Shown in pieces: positions 31,551 through 41,329 of a DNA stretch of 64,000 nucleotides; the stretch's first letter is position 1, and every line of letters starts with the position of its first letter. This DNA is from Macrothele yani (Eukaryota > Arthropoda > Arachnida > Araneae > Macrothelidae), in NCBI GenBank assembly GCA_039090855.1, contig CM077024.1, positions 61,217,594-61,281,593 of the forward strand, written 5' to 3'. A program made the position numbers and the translations under genes. The notes beneath the pieces are model-generated. The model ran no database searches, was not told the DNA's origin, and worked only from the letters and a program-made list of their open reading frames with translations.

Positions 31551-31849
31551 GTGTTAACGAAGAAAAGGACCAGCTCGGTGTGGAAATTAAAACACTGATA
31601 ATGAGAAAAAATAAGCACTCACCAACTCGTGAGGGATCTTAAACGAAAGCACAGATCTTTAACTGTGGCACACACACACAGAAGAACAATGATGGGACAC
31701 ACAAAACACGTACGTGAACCACTCAAACACGGAGTTCGTGAAGACACGTGTAGGCCAGAAGTGGACCGACGCCGTACTAATGTATGTCAATAAAGGATAT
31801 GTTGTGTTTCTCTTCTAGGTGTCTGGTGATTTTTGTCAATATAGTGTAT

Positions 31850-32690
31850 ATATTTTATAATATGGAAAAATTCGGGGATATAGAGCTAATCAGTATGTTA
31901 GTTAACTTAATTACCATTTTTTCTTTGCATCACGTGATAGTTTATACTTCAAGTGTTTCCCAACGGTTACTTACTTGTCGACATGAGGAAAACGGTTCCA
32001 AAGTTAAGTTGTTGTTTTTTTAGGTCTGTACAATACACTGCCCTTTTAGTGCATTTATAATATCATTTTTATCGTCTCTGTTATTTCGTAAGTAACCCAA
32101 TAAATATTATTTAATATGTTGATCGAAAGTAATAAATTACCATTTCGGCACATATTTCCATAGACTCTGTGCTATAATATCCGCGTGTAACGCTAATTTA
32201 ATGATAGCTGCCCTACTTTTATGAAAGCTTCCCCAGAGATAAACAGAGCATGCCGGGAATGCAAACGACAAGTTTGTTCGTGATTAATTGCTTCCAGACT
32301 GGAGATTGAATGATCATAAATTGCACGCAGAATGAAATTCCTCATGACACCTCTTACGTCATTTTAACGAAAGACTTGAGAATTAGTCGCGTCTTAATTA
32401 AGATTTCGGACACAAGTGCAAGATTTCCTCAATGGTGATTAGAATGAAAATGCAGTAGTAAAGTTTATAAAATTGGGTGACATAATGCGGACTTATAGTT
32501 ACGAAACAGAGTCTGAAACTATCCATATATAGTGGAAGTCCTCTTATTCACTTCAAATGCAAGAGTGCATACGAAGTACGTAGGAAATGAAAGTGATACT
32601 GTTTTCGATTACGACAGTATTGTGTATGATGTAGGTGGTTGAACACATCTGCATTGAGTGGACAGAAATCATGAGATGCCTACCTATTAA
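31850..32690. other. No recognisable feature
   Basis: AT-rich sequence between Tc1 element A and a Tc1 fragment. No domain or repeat recognised. Confidence 0.5.
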
Positions 32691-32694
32691 TGAG

Positions 32695-33045
32695 TAGACT
32701 AACCTTTTGCCCGGATGAGGGCGGTCACATGGAATGATATTGAGTCCACTAGGTCACGAAAGCATTCCACAGGTGCTTGCTACACTGCTGTCTATACTTC
32801 CGATGCATTACTAGCTGGAGGACCCAAAGCTTCAACAGACCTTTCCGCAGCATCCCAAATATGTTTTACAGGATTCATGTCCGATGAACAGGGTGGTCAT
32901 TACAGAATGGGAACACCTGCGTCACCGCAGCTCTGTGGGAAAGCTCATCGTCCTGTTGAAAGAGTCCGTTGTCCTGTGGGTGCATAATAATTATAAAGGG
33001 ATACAGATGACCTACAAGAATGGGAATGTAGCGAGGATCGCGTTG
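32695..33045 (-). pseudogene. Tc1-like transposase C-terminal fragment
   Basis: The minus strand reads SDMNPVKHIWDAAERSVEAL, then a helical segment and ECFRDLVDSISFHVTALIRA. This is the last ~90 residues of a Tc1 transposase. The catalytic Glu of NPIEH is Lys here. Its 5' end is cut off by the TRIM-like sequence at 33046. Confidence 0.8.
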
Positions 33046-33294
33046 AAGAAGGGATTCTCATTTTTCCTGTCTTCCCGTGTGGAAAGAACATCACATCATT
33101 GCGAGAAACTTAACAGTCGGGTAATCCTGGAAGTTCGGGCGCCAATGTAACGTAAAGGTTTGTCCGCTCCGAGCATCAAAACCGGTACCCCGCACTTCAC
33201 AGAAAGTCGGTCTCCCAACTGAGCTACGCAGACATGAGCTCTCACTGCTATCTGCCTTTATCTCAAGCGTGGCCTGTGGGGCAGGGACGTCACA
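33046..33294 (-). mobile_element. TRIM-like LTR plus primer-binding-site region
   Basis: Second locus of the 20.6-kb family, on the minus strand. The LTR runs 33294-33146, starting TGTGACGTCCCTGCC and ending TTACGTTACA. It is followed by TTGGCGCCCGAAC (33145-33133), which matches 12 nt of a lysine-type primer-binding site. Internal sequence continues to ~33046 (GTGTGATGTTCTTTCCACAC-like, also in the 20.8-kb copy). The tRNA-like segment is more decayed here. Confidence 0.72.
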
Positions 33295-33466
33295 ATTGGT
33301 ACTGAAGAGCAACGGTGATGCACTGGTCAGGAAGGGAAGGAAAATTGTGCAGTCGAGCGATGGCTGATTCACCATAACAAACAAACAGCACAATCAGCGT
33401 ATCTTGAACCGTAATTTCATATAAACGCTCTATTTCGCAAGTGGAGCATCAGTTACATTCCGCTAT

Positions 33467-35360
33467 TTTAGCAAGTCTTTTGTAAAACAAGATCGTGCTT
33501 ATGTTATCGGTTTGTCCGTCCGTCTGTAGACACGATATCTCTGCAACTATTAGACCGATTTGAAAAAATATTTTTGCATTGTGAAGCTTGAAATATGCGA
33601 ATGATGATCCTTTATTTCGGTTCTTTTTTACGATGTACAATTTCGCCGCTAGAGGGCTTAATGCAGATGATGTCGAAATTAAAAATACGTTTTATTCCAC
33701 ATATTTGCTTCTAAACATCCGATTGAAAAAAATATTTTACCATTCGATTCCATTTATGTTGAAGATTATTTTAGGTATAGTTAATTTTTCAAATTTCGTA
33801 TAGATTTTTCGCTAGGGGGCGTTAAAGTAAATTCCGTTTTCCCCGATGTTTCTTCTTATAACACTCCGATTTGAAAAATGTTTTCTTTAACGGATGCAGC
33901 TCCTGATGGAAAATATTTTACATATAATTTTTAATTTTTGGTAAAGAATAATTTGGCCACCAGGGGGCGTAAGTGTTAATTTTTGATGTAGTTGCCATAA
34001 AATCTGAGCTTCTAAAATCTGGATTGAAAAAATTATTTCGTGGACCGATACCACTTACGTCAATAAACATTTTCGGAATACTTTCTTCTTAAAATATTGC
34101 ATGGTTTCTCCGCCAGAGGGCATAGATGTATATGTTATCAAAGTCTCTACTTCTAGGAGTCCGATTTGAAAAATTCCTTCTTTGTTGGATAGTGTTGTTC
34201 TCAGTGTGACACATTTTTCATATAATTTCAAAATTTTCAAGTAATTTATAGACTTTCCGCAAGGTAAAGGTAAATTAAGTTTCCCCCTATATCTCTGCTT
34301 CTAAATCTCCGATTTGAAAAATTCTTTCTGCAGCTCCCGATGGAAAATCCTTTGCACATAATTTCGATTTTTTGTAAAAATGGTTTATCCACCAGGGGGC
34401 GTAAGTCTCAAATTTCGATTCTGTTGCATTTGCAGCAAAATCTGAGCTCCTAAAATCTCGATTGAAAAAAATTTGGTTTGTGGCCCAAAACTACTGCTCA
34501 CGTCGATAAACCTTTTAGGAACATTTTCTTCTTAAAATAATGCATGGTTTCCACGCCAGGGGCGTAGATGTTTATCTTAATTTTTTTCAATATCTCTACT
34601 TCTAGGAGTCCGATTTGAAAAATTCCTTCTTTGTCGGATAGTGTTTCCGATGCGAAATACTTTTCATATGAATTCAATATTTTCAAGTAAATCATTGACT
34701 TTCCGCTAGTAGCGCAAAGGTAAATTGCGTTTTCTGCGTTATTTCTGCTTCTAAAGCTCCGATTTGAAAAACTCTTCCTGTATTGCATACAACACCTGAT
34801 GGAAAATATTTTTCACATAATTTCTAATGTTTGGTAAAGAATGGTTTGGCCACCAGGGGGCATAAGTGTTAATTTCTGCTTCGCATGTATTTGCAGCAAA
34901 ATTTGAGCTCCTTGAAACTTAACTGAAAATATTTTTTCGTGGACCTCTGCTCAAATCGAAAAACCTTTTGAGAATACGTTCTTAAAGTAATGCATGTTTT
35001 CCCCGCCAGGGAGCGTAGATTCATATCTTATTTTGTGTCGATATCTCTGTTTCTAAGAGTCCGATTTGAAAAATTCTTTCTGTGTGTGAGATCGTTTCCG
35101 GTGCGAAATGTTTCTCATATAAAGTCAAATTTTTCTTAACGCACAAGTCTGCAACCAGAGGGCGTAAACTCACGATTCCTTTTACAGCAATACCTGAGGG
35201 ATTAAAAACCCGATTGAAAAACTTCCTTCTTCCGTCAGATACTATTGTTTTCCCATACGGTTCCATTGACTTTGAATAGCTTTGATAAATTTAATTTTCG
35301 TCAAAACGGATTCAAAAGACGTGCTTATTACACCCGAAAATTCGGTGTCATTTTTCTTGT
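33467..35360 (+). repeat. HOR element copy 4 (three rounds)
   Basis: Plus-oriented copy with both terminal hairpins (ACACCCGAAAATTCGGTGT at 35330-35348) and a GTCCGTCC start. G-rich words lie near 33645 (E), 33809 (A), 33957 (B, TGGCCACCAGGGGGCG), 34110 (C), 34253 (A, degraded), 34389 (B, CCACCAGGGGGCG), 34552 (C), 34699 (A), 34846 (B), 35005 (C) and 35154 (D). The A-to-A period is ~445 bp. Confidence 0.9.
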
Positions 35361-36255
35361 TTTCTCTTCTCAGGAGTACACAGAGATCTTGAAAAACAAT
35401 TTTTAATGATGTGACAAAACTGAAATACGTTGCTATTCAAGTTCTGCTCACAATTCCAATAATTGTGTCGTACAATTATTATAAGCACTGTGAGGTGCGG
35501 TGGAAGAAATGTGAAAATGCTGAAAAAGCATAAAGTTTGTTAACCTTTGCTAACCTATAATATACGATACATCATAGAATCATTTTTGAAAATTTTTTCG
35601 GTGCTAGTTCTTGTAGTAAGCCTTCATTTTCAAAATTAGGTTATTATTTTTACACTGGTATGGTGTTCATCAGTAAACCCTTAGAAATGTAGCTAGTGAT
35701 TTAATAAGTTTCAGGTTTTCGATTTATTTAAAAATAGTGTTGTTCAAACACACGTACTTGCATGTACTACTGCAGTTGTGAGTGAATACAAGAAAGTGTA
35801 CACGCCGAGCAACCCTGGCTGTCTTACTTCATCCCAAAGCATTTAAATTTCAGGATATAGTAAGACTTTTTACGGACATCATTTGTTTAGTAAATTCGAG
35901 AATTAAATGTAGCATTGTACATTTATCAGCACGTTTACCTGGAATGGAAGAACACCATTTCTAAACATTAGTGGCGAAAAACGCAGTATCATTAGATAGT
36001 CGGGAAGTACGCGAACACTTTCGTCAATACAGATTATGTTTGGTTGTTGCGTAGTAGGTACCTCGGCCTCAGTTTGTGCATACCAATCGGCTAGTAAAAG
36101 TTGCAATAACGATGGAACAGCTGAAGTATCAAGGGAAGAACAGCGTTGTTTATTTAAATTTTAAAGATTTTTTTGTCTTACAGCAGTATTTATTTCGAGG
36201 GTGTAACAACAAGTCTTCTGATGACAGCTGAAGAACAAAATACGTTTAGGAGAAC
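35361..36255. other. No recognisable feature
   Basis: AT-rich spacer with no recognised domain or repeat. Confidence 0.5.
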
Positions 36256-36259
36256 GGCG

Positions 36260-36563
36260 ATGATTGCATGAAAGGTTATAAAAAATGCAGGACCCAATTA
36301 TTTTTGTTTACAAAGCTAGCGACTACACTCTGAGAAGGATAAATAATAACCAACACTTGGGAGTTACGTTTGATTCTAACTTGAACTTTAAACGTTGTAT
36401 CCAAAGGAATGTACGTTCCGCCTGTAGAAGTCTTGGATTCATTATGAAAGTGTTGTTTTTTTTTTCAATTCTCAAACTCTTACTTCGCATTTTTGACTCT
36501 ACCGTCAGACCTTGATTAGAGTACGCTGTTATCATTTTGAGTCCTAGTTTCATAACACAAATA
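36260..36563 (+). pseudogene. LINE reverse-transcriptase C-terminal fragment
   Basis: The frame reads NNNQHLGVTFDSNLNFKRCI, CRSLGFIMK, then FDSTVRP, a stop, and LEYAVIILSP. This is the thumb and post-catalytic region of Jockey/CR1-type reverse transcriptases (LGVTFD...LxF...HI; LYxSLVRPxLEYASxVWSP). The nearby Tc1 element truncates it on the right. Confidence 0.75.
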
Positions 36564-36734
36564 CACTCACGAACAATGAAATTTGCGCATCAGGAAGGAA
36601 AAAACGGGTTGAACTGAAATTTTATGGACGTGATGATACAGATGAATAATACACATGATGGCAAAAGCAGAGCTGCAGGACAATTACAGATGGATATGTG
36701 ACACGCCATTGACTTTGCCATCATTTCTAAGGGT

Positions 36735-37630
36735 TTACTGTTGAACACCATACCGTATTGAAGCATGTATCACCGCACTGTCGGCGATACATGCTTCAAT
36801 ACGGTCCGGCATGGAGGCGAACAGACGCCTGATGTCCTCCTGTGGCAGACTGGCCCACACGTGTTGTACGGTATAATCCAAATCCTGGAAAGTGCGGCAT
36901 CGCGGTAGCCTGCGTTTCAACTGGTCCCACACATGCTCGATAGGGCACATGGCCCGGGTAGCGGGCAGGTGGGAAGTGTCTGGGCATGACGTAGGCAGTC
37001 CTGTGCAACCAGAGCCGCGTGCGGGCGGGCATTATCTGCTGATATAGGGCAACTAGAATTCCGGCCAGGAATGGGAACACATGGAGTCGTAGTAACTCAT
37101 CCACATACTGCTGGCCCGTCAATGATCCACGTACCACTGCTTGAGCAGATCGGCTATCGTAGGCAATGGCTCCATAATGCCTGCAGTGGGGAAGGTGAGG
37201 CGCTGATAGCGGGGGGACTGTGCCGTTGATCCGGGGACCTAGAACCCCGGACGCGATAATCATCTGTCCCCAAAGCGAAACGGTACTCATCGCATAACAC
37301 CACACGTCGCCAGTCTGTGGCGTTTCACGTCGCTCTGGCCTGGCACCACTGCACACGGAACCGGCGATGTTCCGGTGCTAATGGCAGCACACGTAAGTGG
37401 CGCTGGCATCGCAGATTCACTTCCGTGAGGCGTCGGGAAATGGTTCGTGGGCACACAGGAGCTGCTGCATCTGCCTGTATAGTGGAACCGGGTCCCCGTG
37501 GGATCCGTTCGTTCGTGGCGCACGAAACGTCGATCCTATCTACCGGTGGTCCTTCTGGTCCGTCCGGAGCTGCTCCGTCGTGTGGTACTGCCATCACGTG
37601 TCCACTGCTCCCAACACAGTCGAACGGCAT
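36735..37630 (-). pseudogene. Tc1-like transposase, broken
   Basis: N-terminal frame 37325-37630, central frame 36796-37356 and C-terminal frame 36735-36950 join by frameshifts. The second catalytic Asp is kept in the frame reading DNARPHAA near 37010-37035. The third catalytic Glu lies in PIEHVW. Composition is GC-richer than its surroundings. Confidence 0.82.
36752..36805. repeat. Perfect palindrome, 20-bp arms, in Tc1 transposase end
   Basis: ACCGTATTGAAGCATGTATC (36752-36771) is exactly complementary to 36786-36805, with a 14-nt loop. It overwrites the transposase C-terminus. Confidence 0.95.
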
Positions 37631-38112
37631 TTTCAGAACGATCCACGTGGCTGGTTAAACGGCCCGCCGACCGCTCTGTAATTTTCAGCCGATGATCCGG
37701 CCTTTATCAAATTTCGTACGTTGCGTACATCGACGTCTCTGGCGTCTACCCGGCACTTTTGTTACTCTGTACTCTTGCTGACGTCGGCCAGTTCTTTTCG
37801 CTTTCACGGGGCATCAACTACACGCCGGTTTATTAGGTTGTCGGTTCGTGCTTGCAGCGCCACCACAGGGTGTGCGGTCATGCTCACTCGCACCAAACGT
37901 GGATCATTTGCATACCAGTATGCACTCTAGCTATTTGCAAAGTTTCTCGGTTGCAGCATGTTTTCTTCTAGGTCCGTGAGTGTAAATGAAATTGAAGAAG
38001 TACAAAAATATTTCTACGACACCTTTTTCACATATCCATATGATTATCGATATATCGACTGTTGACCTGTCATTTTTAACGATGACCTCTCTACGTTCGA
38101 GAAGGAAGTTTC

Positions 38113-38149
38113 TTTTTTTTTCCTTTTTTTTTTATTGGAGGTTTAACAG
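38113..38149 (-). mobile_element. SINE family 1 tail fragment
   Basis: A T-run followed by ATTGGAGGTTTAAC matches the 3' tail of SINE family 1 in reverse orientation. The rest of the SINE is absent, and the sequence runs straight into the minisatellite. Confidence 0.65.
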
Positions 38150-38703
38150 GACGAATAAGGTAGATATCTCGTTAAACGCCCGGAAAGAAACTGACCGACA
38201 AAGTCAGAACTACGAATAAGGGAAGTTTCGTTAAACGCCCGGAAACAAACTCATCAACAAGGTCAGAACTACGAATAAAGAAAGGCTCTTTAAAAGCCGG
38301 GAAAGAAACTGACCGACACCGTCAGAACAACGAAAAAGGGGCACGTTTAACGCAGGAAAAGAAACTGACCGACAGGTCAGAACTACGAATAAGGAAGGAC
38401 TCATTAAACGCGTTGAAGAACTGCGAATAAGGAAGGGCTTGTTAAAGAAACTGGCCGACAAGGTCAGAACTGCGAATAAAGAAGGGATCGTTAAACGCCC
38501 GAAAAGAAACTGACCGACAAAGTTAGAACTGCGAATAAGGAAGGGCTTGTTAAAGAAACTGACCGACAAGGTCAGAACTATGAATAAGGAAGGGATCGTT
38601 AAACTCCTGGAAAGAAACTGACCGACAAGGTCAGAACTATGAATAAGGAAGGGCTCGTTAAACGCCTGAAAAGAAACTGACCGACCAGGTCACAGCTGCG
38701 AAG
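38150..38703. repeat. ~60-bp minisatellite, about ten diverged copies
   Basis: The unit contains AAAGAAACTGACCGACAAGG, TCAGAACT.CGAATAAGGAAGG and GTTAAACGCC. Some units lack ~12 bp. No coding potential is credited, although one minus frame stays open across it. Confidence 0.95.
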
Positions 38704-38919
38704 TTTGAGTAAAGATACGGGAAAACCTAAAACGGGTTTTTCAGAAATAAACGGAATTACCGAGTACGGAAATTCTGCCGAAATACTGGTTAGAAAAAAC
38801 GGAAATTTCGTTAAAAGACGGATATCTACCGGAATCTTTGCTGTACGTTATTTGCAGAAATTTTCCATGAATTCATACCACTTATTTTTCACATTGTGTT
38901 CGACATAAATTGGCAAATA

Positions 38920-40163
38920 CAGTATATTGGCAAAAGTCACCAGACACTACTTCAAAAGTAAATGAACGAATCCGCTGCGTTGTTAAAACGCGCAGTACAG
39001 CTGCAAACGGTATAAAAACAAACCTGCAGCTGAACGCGATCATATAGCACTGTGAAGTTGAGTGAAAATGTCGCGGGTGAAGAGAACTGACTTTGAGAAA
39101 GGAAAGAATGTTGGGTGTCATATCAGTGGGTTGTCCATAAGAGAAACCGATAGGCGTTTAAACATACCCAAGTCAACAGTTTTGGATGTACTGAATAAGT
39201 GGAAGAAACATGGCGTGCCTGAATCAGCAAAATGTACCGGCAGACCAAAGAAAATCAGTGATAGAGGATGTCGAAGCCTTAAGATAGTCGTTACAGCTAA
39301 TCGACGGAATACTGCACAAGATCTCAGTGTACAGGTGACTACAAACGCTGGAACCTCAGTATGTACACGTACCATTCGCAGAGAACTTCATTCCAAGGGT
39401 CACCGTGGTCGTGCATCTGCTCATAAGCCTTTCATCTCCACTGGGAATTCTACTCGTCGTTCAGCATGGTGTAAAGAACATTTATCGTGGACCGTAGATC
39501 AATGGAAACCGCTCCTATGGACTTATGAGTCCAGATACGCGATCCATCAGTCTCATGGCCGTGTGTGGGTATGGCGGCAGCCAGAGGAACGCTATTTACC
39601 ACAGTGTACTGTTCCTACGGTCAAGTTTGGAGCTGGCAGTGTACTCTCATGGGGGTGTTTTTCGTGGTATGGTCCTGACCCATTGATTATCGTGAACAGA
39701 TATGCTAAACAGCACGTCTACTTTGATATTCTGGACAACTATGCCCTACCATCTCTGTGGCAATACTATGGAACCGATCCTGGTTGCTACCAGCAGAACA
39801 ATGCACCGAGCCCTAAAGTAAAGACTATTACGTCGTATTTTGATGATAATCCCTGTATCATGTGCGGACTGGCCGGCACAGAGCCCTGATCTTAATCCCG
39901 CAGAGCACCTATGGGATGAATTAGAGCGCCGCATAAGAAGTTTGGAACCACATCCTACTACTAAGCAACAGTTAGCGGCAGCATTATGTACTGAATGGTA
40001 GCGCATACCCATCGCTGTGTTCCAAAACCTTGTCGAAAGGATGTCTTGAAGGGTCAGTGCATGCATTAGGGCCAAAGGTTGACCAACACCGTACTAATGT
40101 ATGTCAATAAACGCTATGTTGTGTCTCTCTTCTATGTATCCGGTGTCTTTTGTCAATATAGTG
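38920..40163 (+). mobile_element. Tc1-like element B
   Basis: A full-length 1.24-kb element: CAGTATATTGGCAAAAGTCA at the left, TTTTGTCAATATAGTG at the right, TA after the right end. Same family as element A at 28029, but without the LINE insertion. Confidence 0.92.
39068..40078 (+). pseudogene. Tc1-like transposase, element B
   Basis: A 275-codon frame from 39062/39068 covers the helix-turn-helix (KRTDFEKGKNVGCHISGLSI), GRPKKISDRG and most of the catalytic core. The first catalytic motif is WTYESRY (family: WTDESRY) and the second YQQNNAPSPK (family: QQDNAP), so both Asp residues are lost. The Glu in NPAEHLWDE remains, in a shifted frame after 39840. Confidence 0.9.
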
Positions 40164-40574
40164 TATATGAAAAGTGTAATATTCCTCACCACAAACGCTA
40201 ACAGTAGCAAACAGGGTTTTTTCAAATTGGACTTTTAGAAGTGGAGATATCATCATTACAGGTATTTACATTTACGTCTCCTATCTTGAAAGTTAAACAT
40301 TATCTTGCAAAAAAATAAGACCTATAAATCTTTGCAACGGTGAGTGACGACTGAGTGAAAAATATTTTTTTCAGTTGCAAGCATGTTAAAAACAGAAATA
40401 TGCACATACGTTCTCAGTGGGAAAGCGTTTTGTCACAAAATATTCATCGTCGTGAGTCCATTTAACGTAAAAGTAATTGTTGAAATAGGACTTTATTGAA
40501 ACAGAGGTTTCGGAAAAAAATGCCCTACTAATTTACTCTCTTAATGATCATATGATCATATGTAGAGGATTTTA

Positions 40575-40862
40575 GGAATTGAGTGTCTGACCCCAGGTCT
40601 TAAACAACCCTTAGAAATAGGAAGCTAGGAGATTTGGGCTAGAGCGCCCGACAGGAAAGTAACACGGAAGCGAAGTAGAAAGAGGGAGGAAGACGCCCTT
40701 ATTTATTACCGGGGACCAGTACCCGGGGTCCGACGGCTTAACGTGCCCATCCGAAGCACGGCGGGTATTTAGTGGATGGAGGTTCGTATCTGCCTGGGAT
40801 CGAACCTGAGGCCCTTCCCGTGGCAGTCACGAACGTTGCCCACTCGGCCACCCACGGCCGAA
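40575..40862 (-). mobile_element. tRNA-derived SINE, family 3
   Basis: On the minus strand the head reads GGTGGCCGAGTGGGCAACG (A box TGGCCGAGTGG) and CAGGTTCGATCCCAGGC (B box), like serine/leucine-type tRNAs. A GC-richer body follows. Its left limit and target duplication are uncertain. This is the only copy seen here. Confidence 0.75.
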
Positions 40863-41013
40863 AGTCCTGCAAGAAAATGACGGATGTCCTACAAGAAAAT
40901 GACAAATTACTCCCCTAATGATGACACCCTGCATTATTTAAAATAGAAGCTGTATATATAAAATAGTCTTCGTGTAAGAGATATCGGAAGCCAAAAAGAA
41001 TTTTCTGAATGTT

Positions 41014-41047
41014 TTTTTTAAGCAACTGTACACAGTTGCTTAAAAAA
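41014..41047. repeat. Perfect palindrome, 16-bp arms
   Basis: TTTTTTAAGCAACTGT (41014-41029) faces ACAGTTGCTTAAAAAA (41032-41047) across 2 nt, next to a TATA microsatellite. Confidence 0.93.
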
Positions 41048-41329
41048 TGTAGTAAAATATATATATGTTATATATAGTATATATATATAGATATATAGAT
41101 AGTAAAATATATTTGAACTTAAGATCATGTGAATGTATGCCCTCTAGCGAAGCGGTCATTATGTATCGGGAAAAGAGCAAAGCTTATGGACCGTCATTTT
41201 CATACTTCAGGCTTTCAACAGCAAAAAGAGTTTTTCAAATCAGACTAATAGGCAGGTCCTAACAAAAGTTCTGCACGCTGTCCACTTTTGAGGAAAGTGT
41301 GAAGTAACGGAGAAAACTTAAATTATTGC

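Larger units (their letters stand above)
29172..31759 (-). mobile_element. Non-LTR retrotransposon (I/Jockey-type), internally deleted
   Basis: The minus-strand order is leader, ORF1 (31550-29707) and the first ~115 codons of an apurinic-type endonuclease ORF2 (29704-29354), then ~180 bp of non-coding 3' sequence. Reverse transcriptase is absent. It is inserted in Tc1 element A. Most LINE insertions lose the 5' end; this one keeps it and lacks the interior. No target duplication was found. Confidence 0.7.
28029..31849 (+). mobile_element. Tc1-like element A, split by a LINE
   Basis: The left end CACTATATTGACAAAAGTCA and the right end (TTTTGTCAATATAGTG, with GGTGTCTGGTGA before it) are inverted repeats, and TA flanks are present. 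Element B at 38920-40163 is the same family. Comparing the two shows that a ~2.6-kb LINE (29172-31759) was inserted near the 3' end of A. Confidence 0.9.
36566..37982 (-). mobile_element. Tc1-like element
   Basis: The left terminus CACTCACGAAC (from ~36566) is inverted at the right (GTCCGTGAGTG, to 37982). The minus-strand transposase includes IDVSCATNERIPRGPG, a helix-turn-helix, YDSRSAQAVVRGSLTGQQYV, a shifted DNARPHAA and CPIEHVWDQLKRRLP. Its C-terminus ends in a palindrome rather than in the usual family tail. Confidence 0.85.
40197..41250 (-). repeat. HOR element copy 5, left part, degraded, with nested SINE
   Basis: Reverse-oriented HOR-type sequence: TTTTTTCAAATTGGACTTTT, AGATATC, then weak G-rich words. 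A tRNA-derived SINE interrupts it at ~40575-40862. The element is cut at 41250 by a mariner and resumes at 42939. Confidence 0.7.

Noticed and set aside
9411..35360. CRISPR-like array from the regular ~155-bp spaced words
   Set aside because: Monomers are homologous along their whole length with no unique spacers, the host is a eukaryote, and no cas genes exist.
38231..38569. 112-codon reverse frame over the 60-bp minisatellite
   Set aside because: It is a product of the tandem repeat; unit lengths vary and the frame is lost in neighbouring units.
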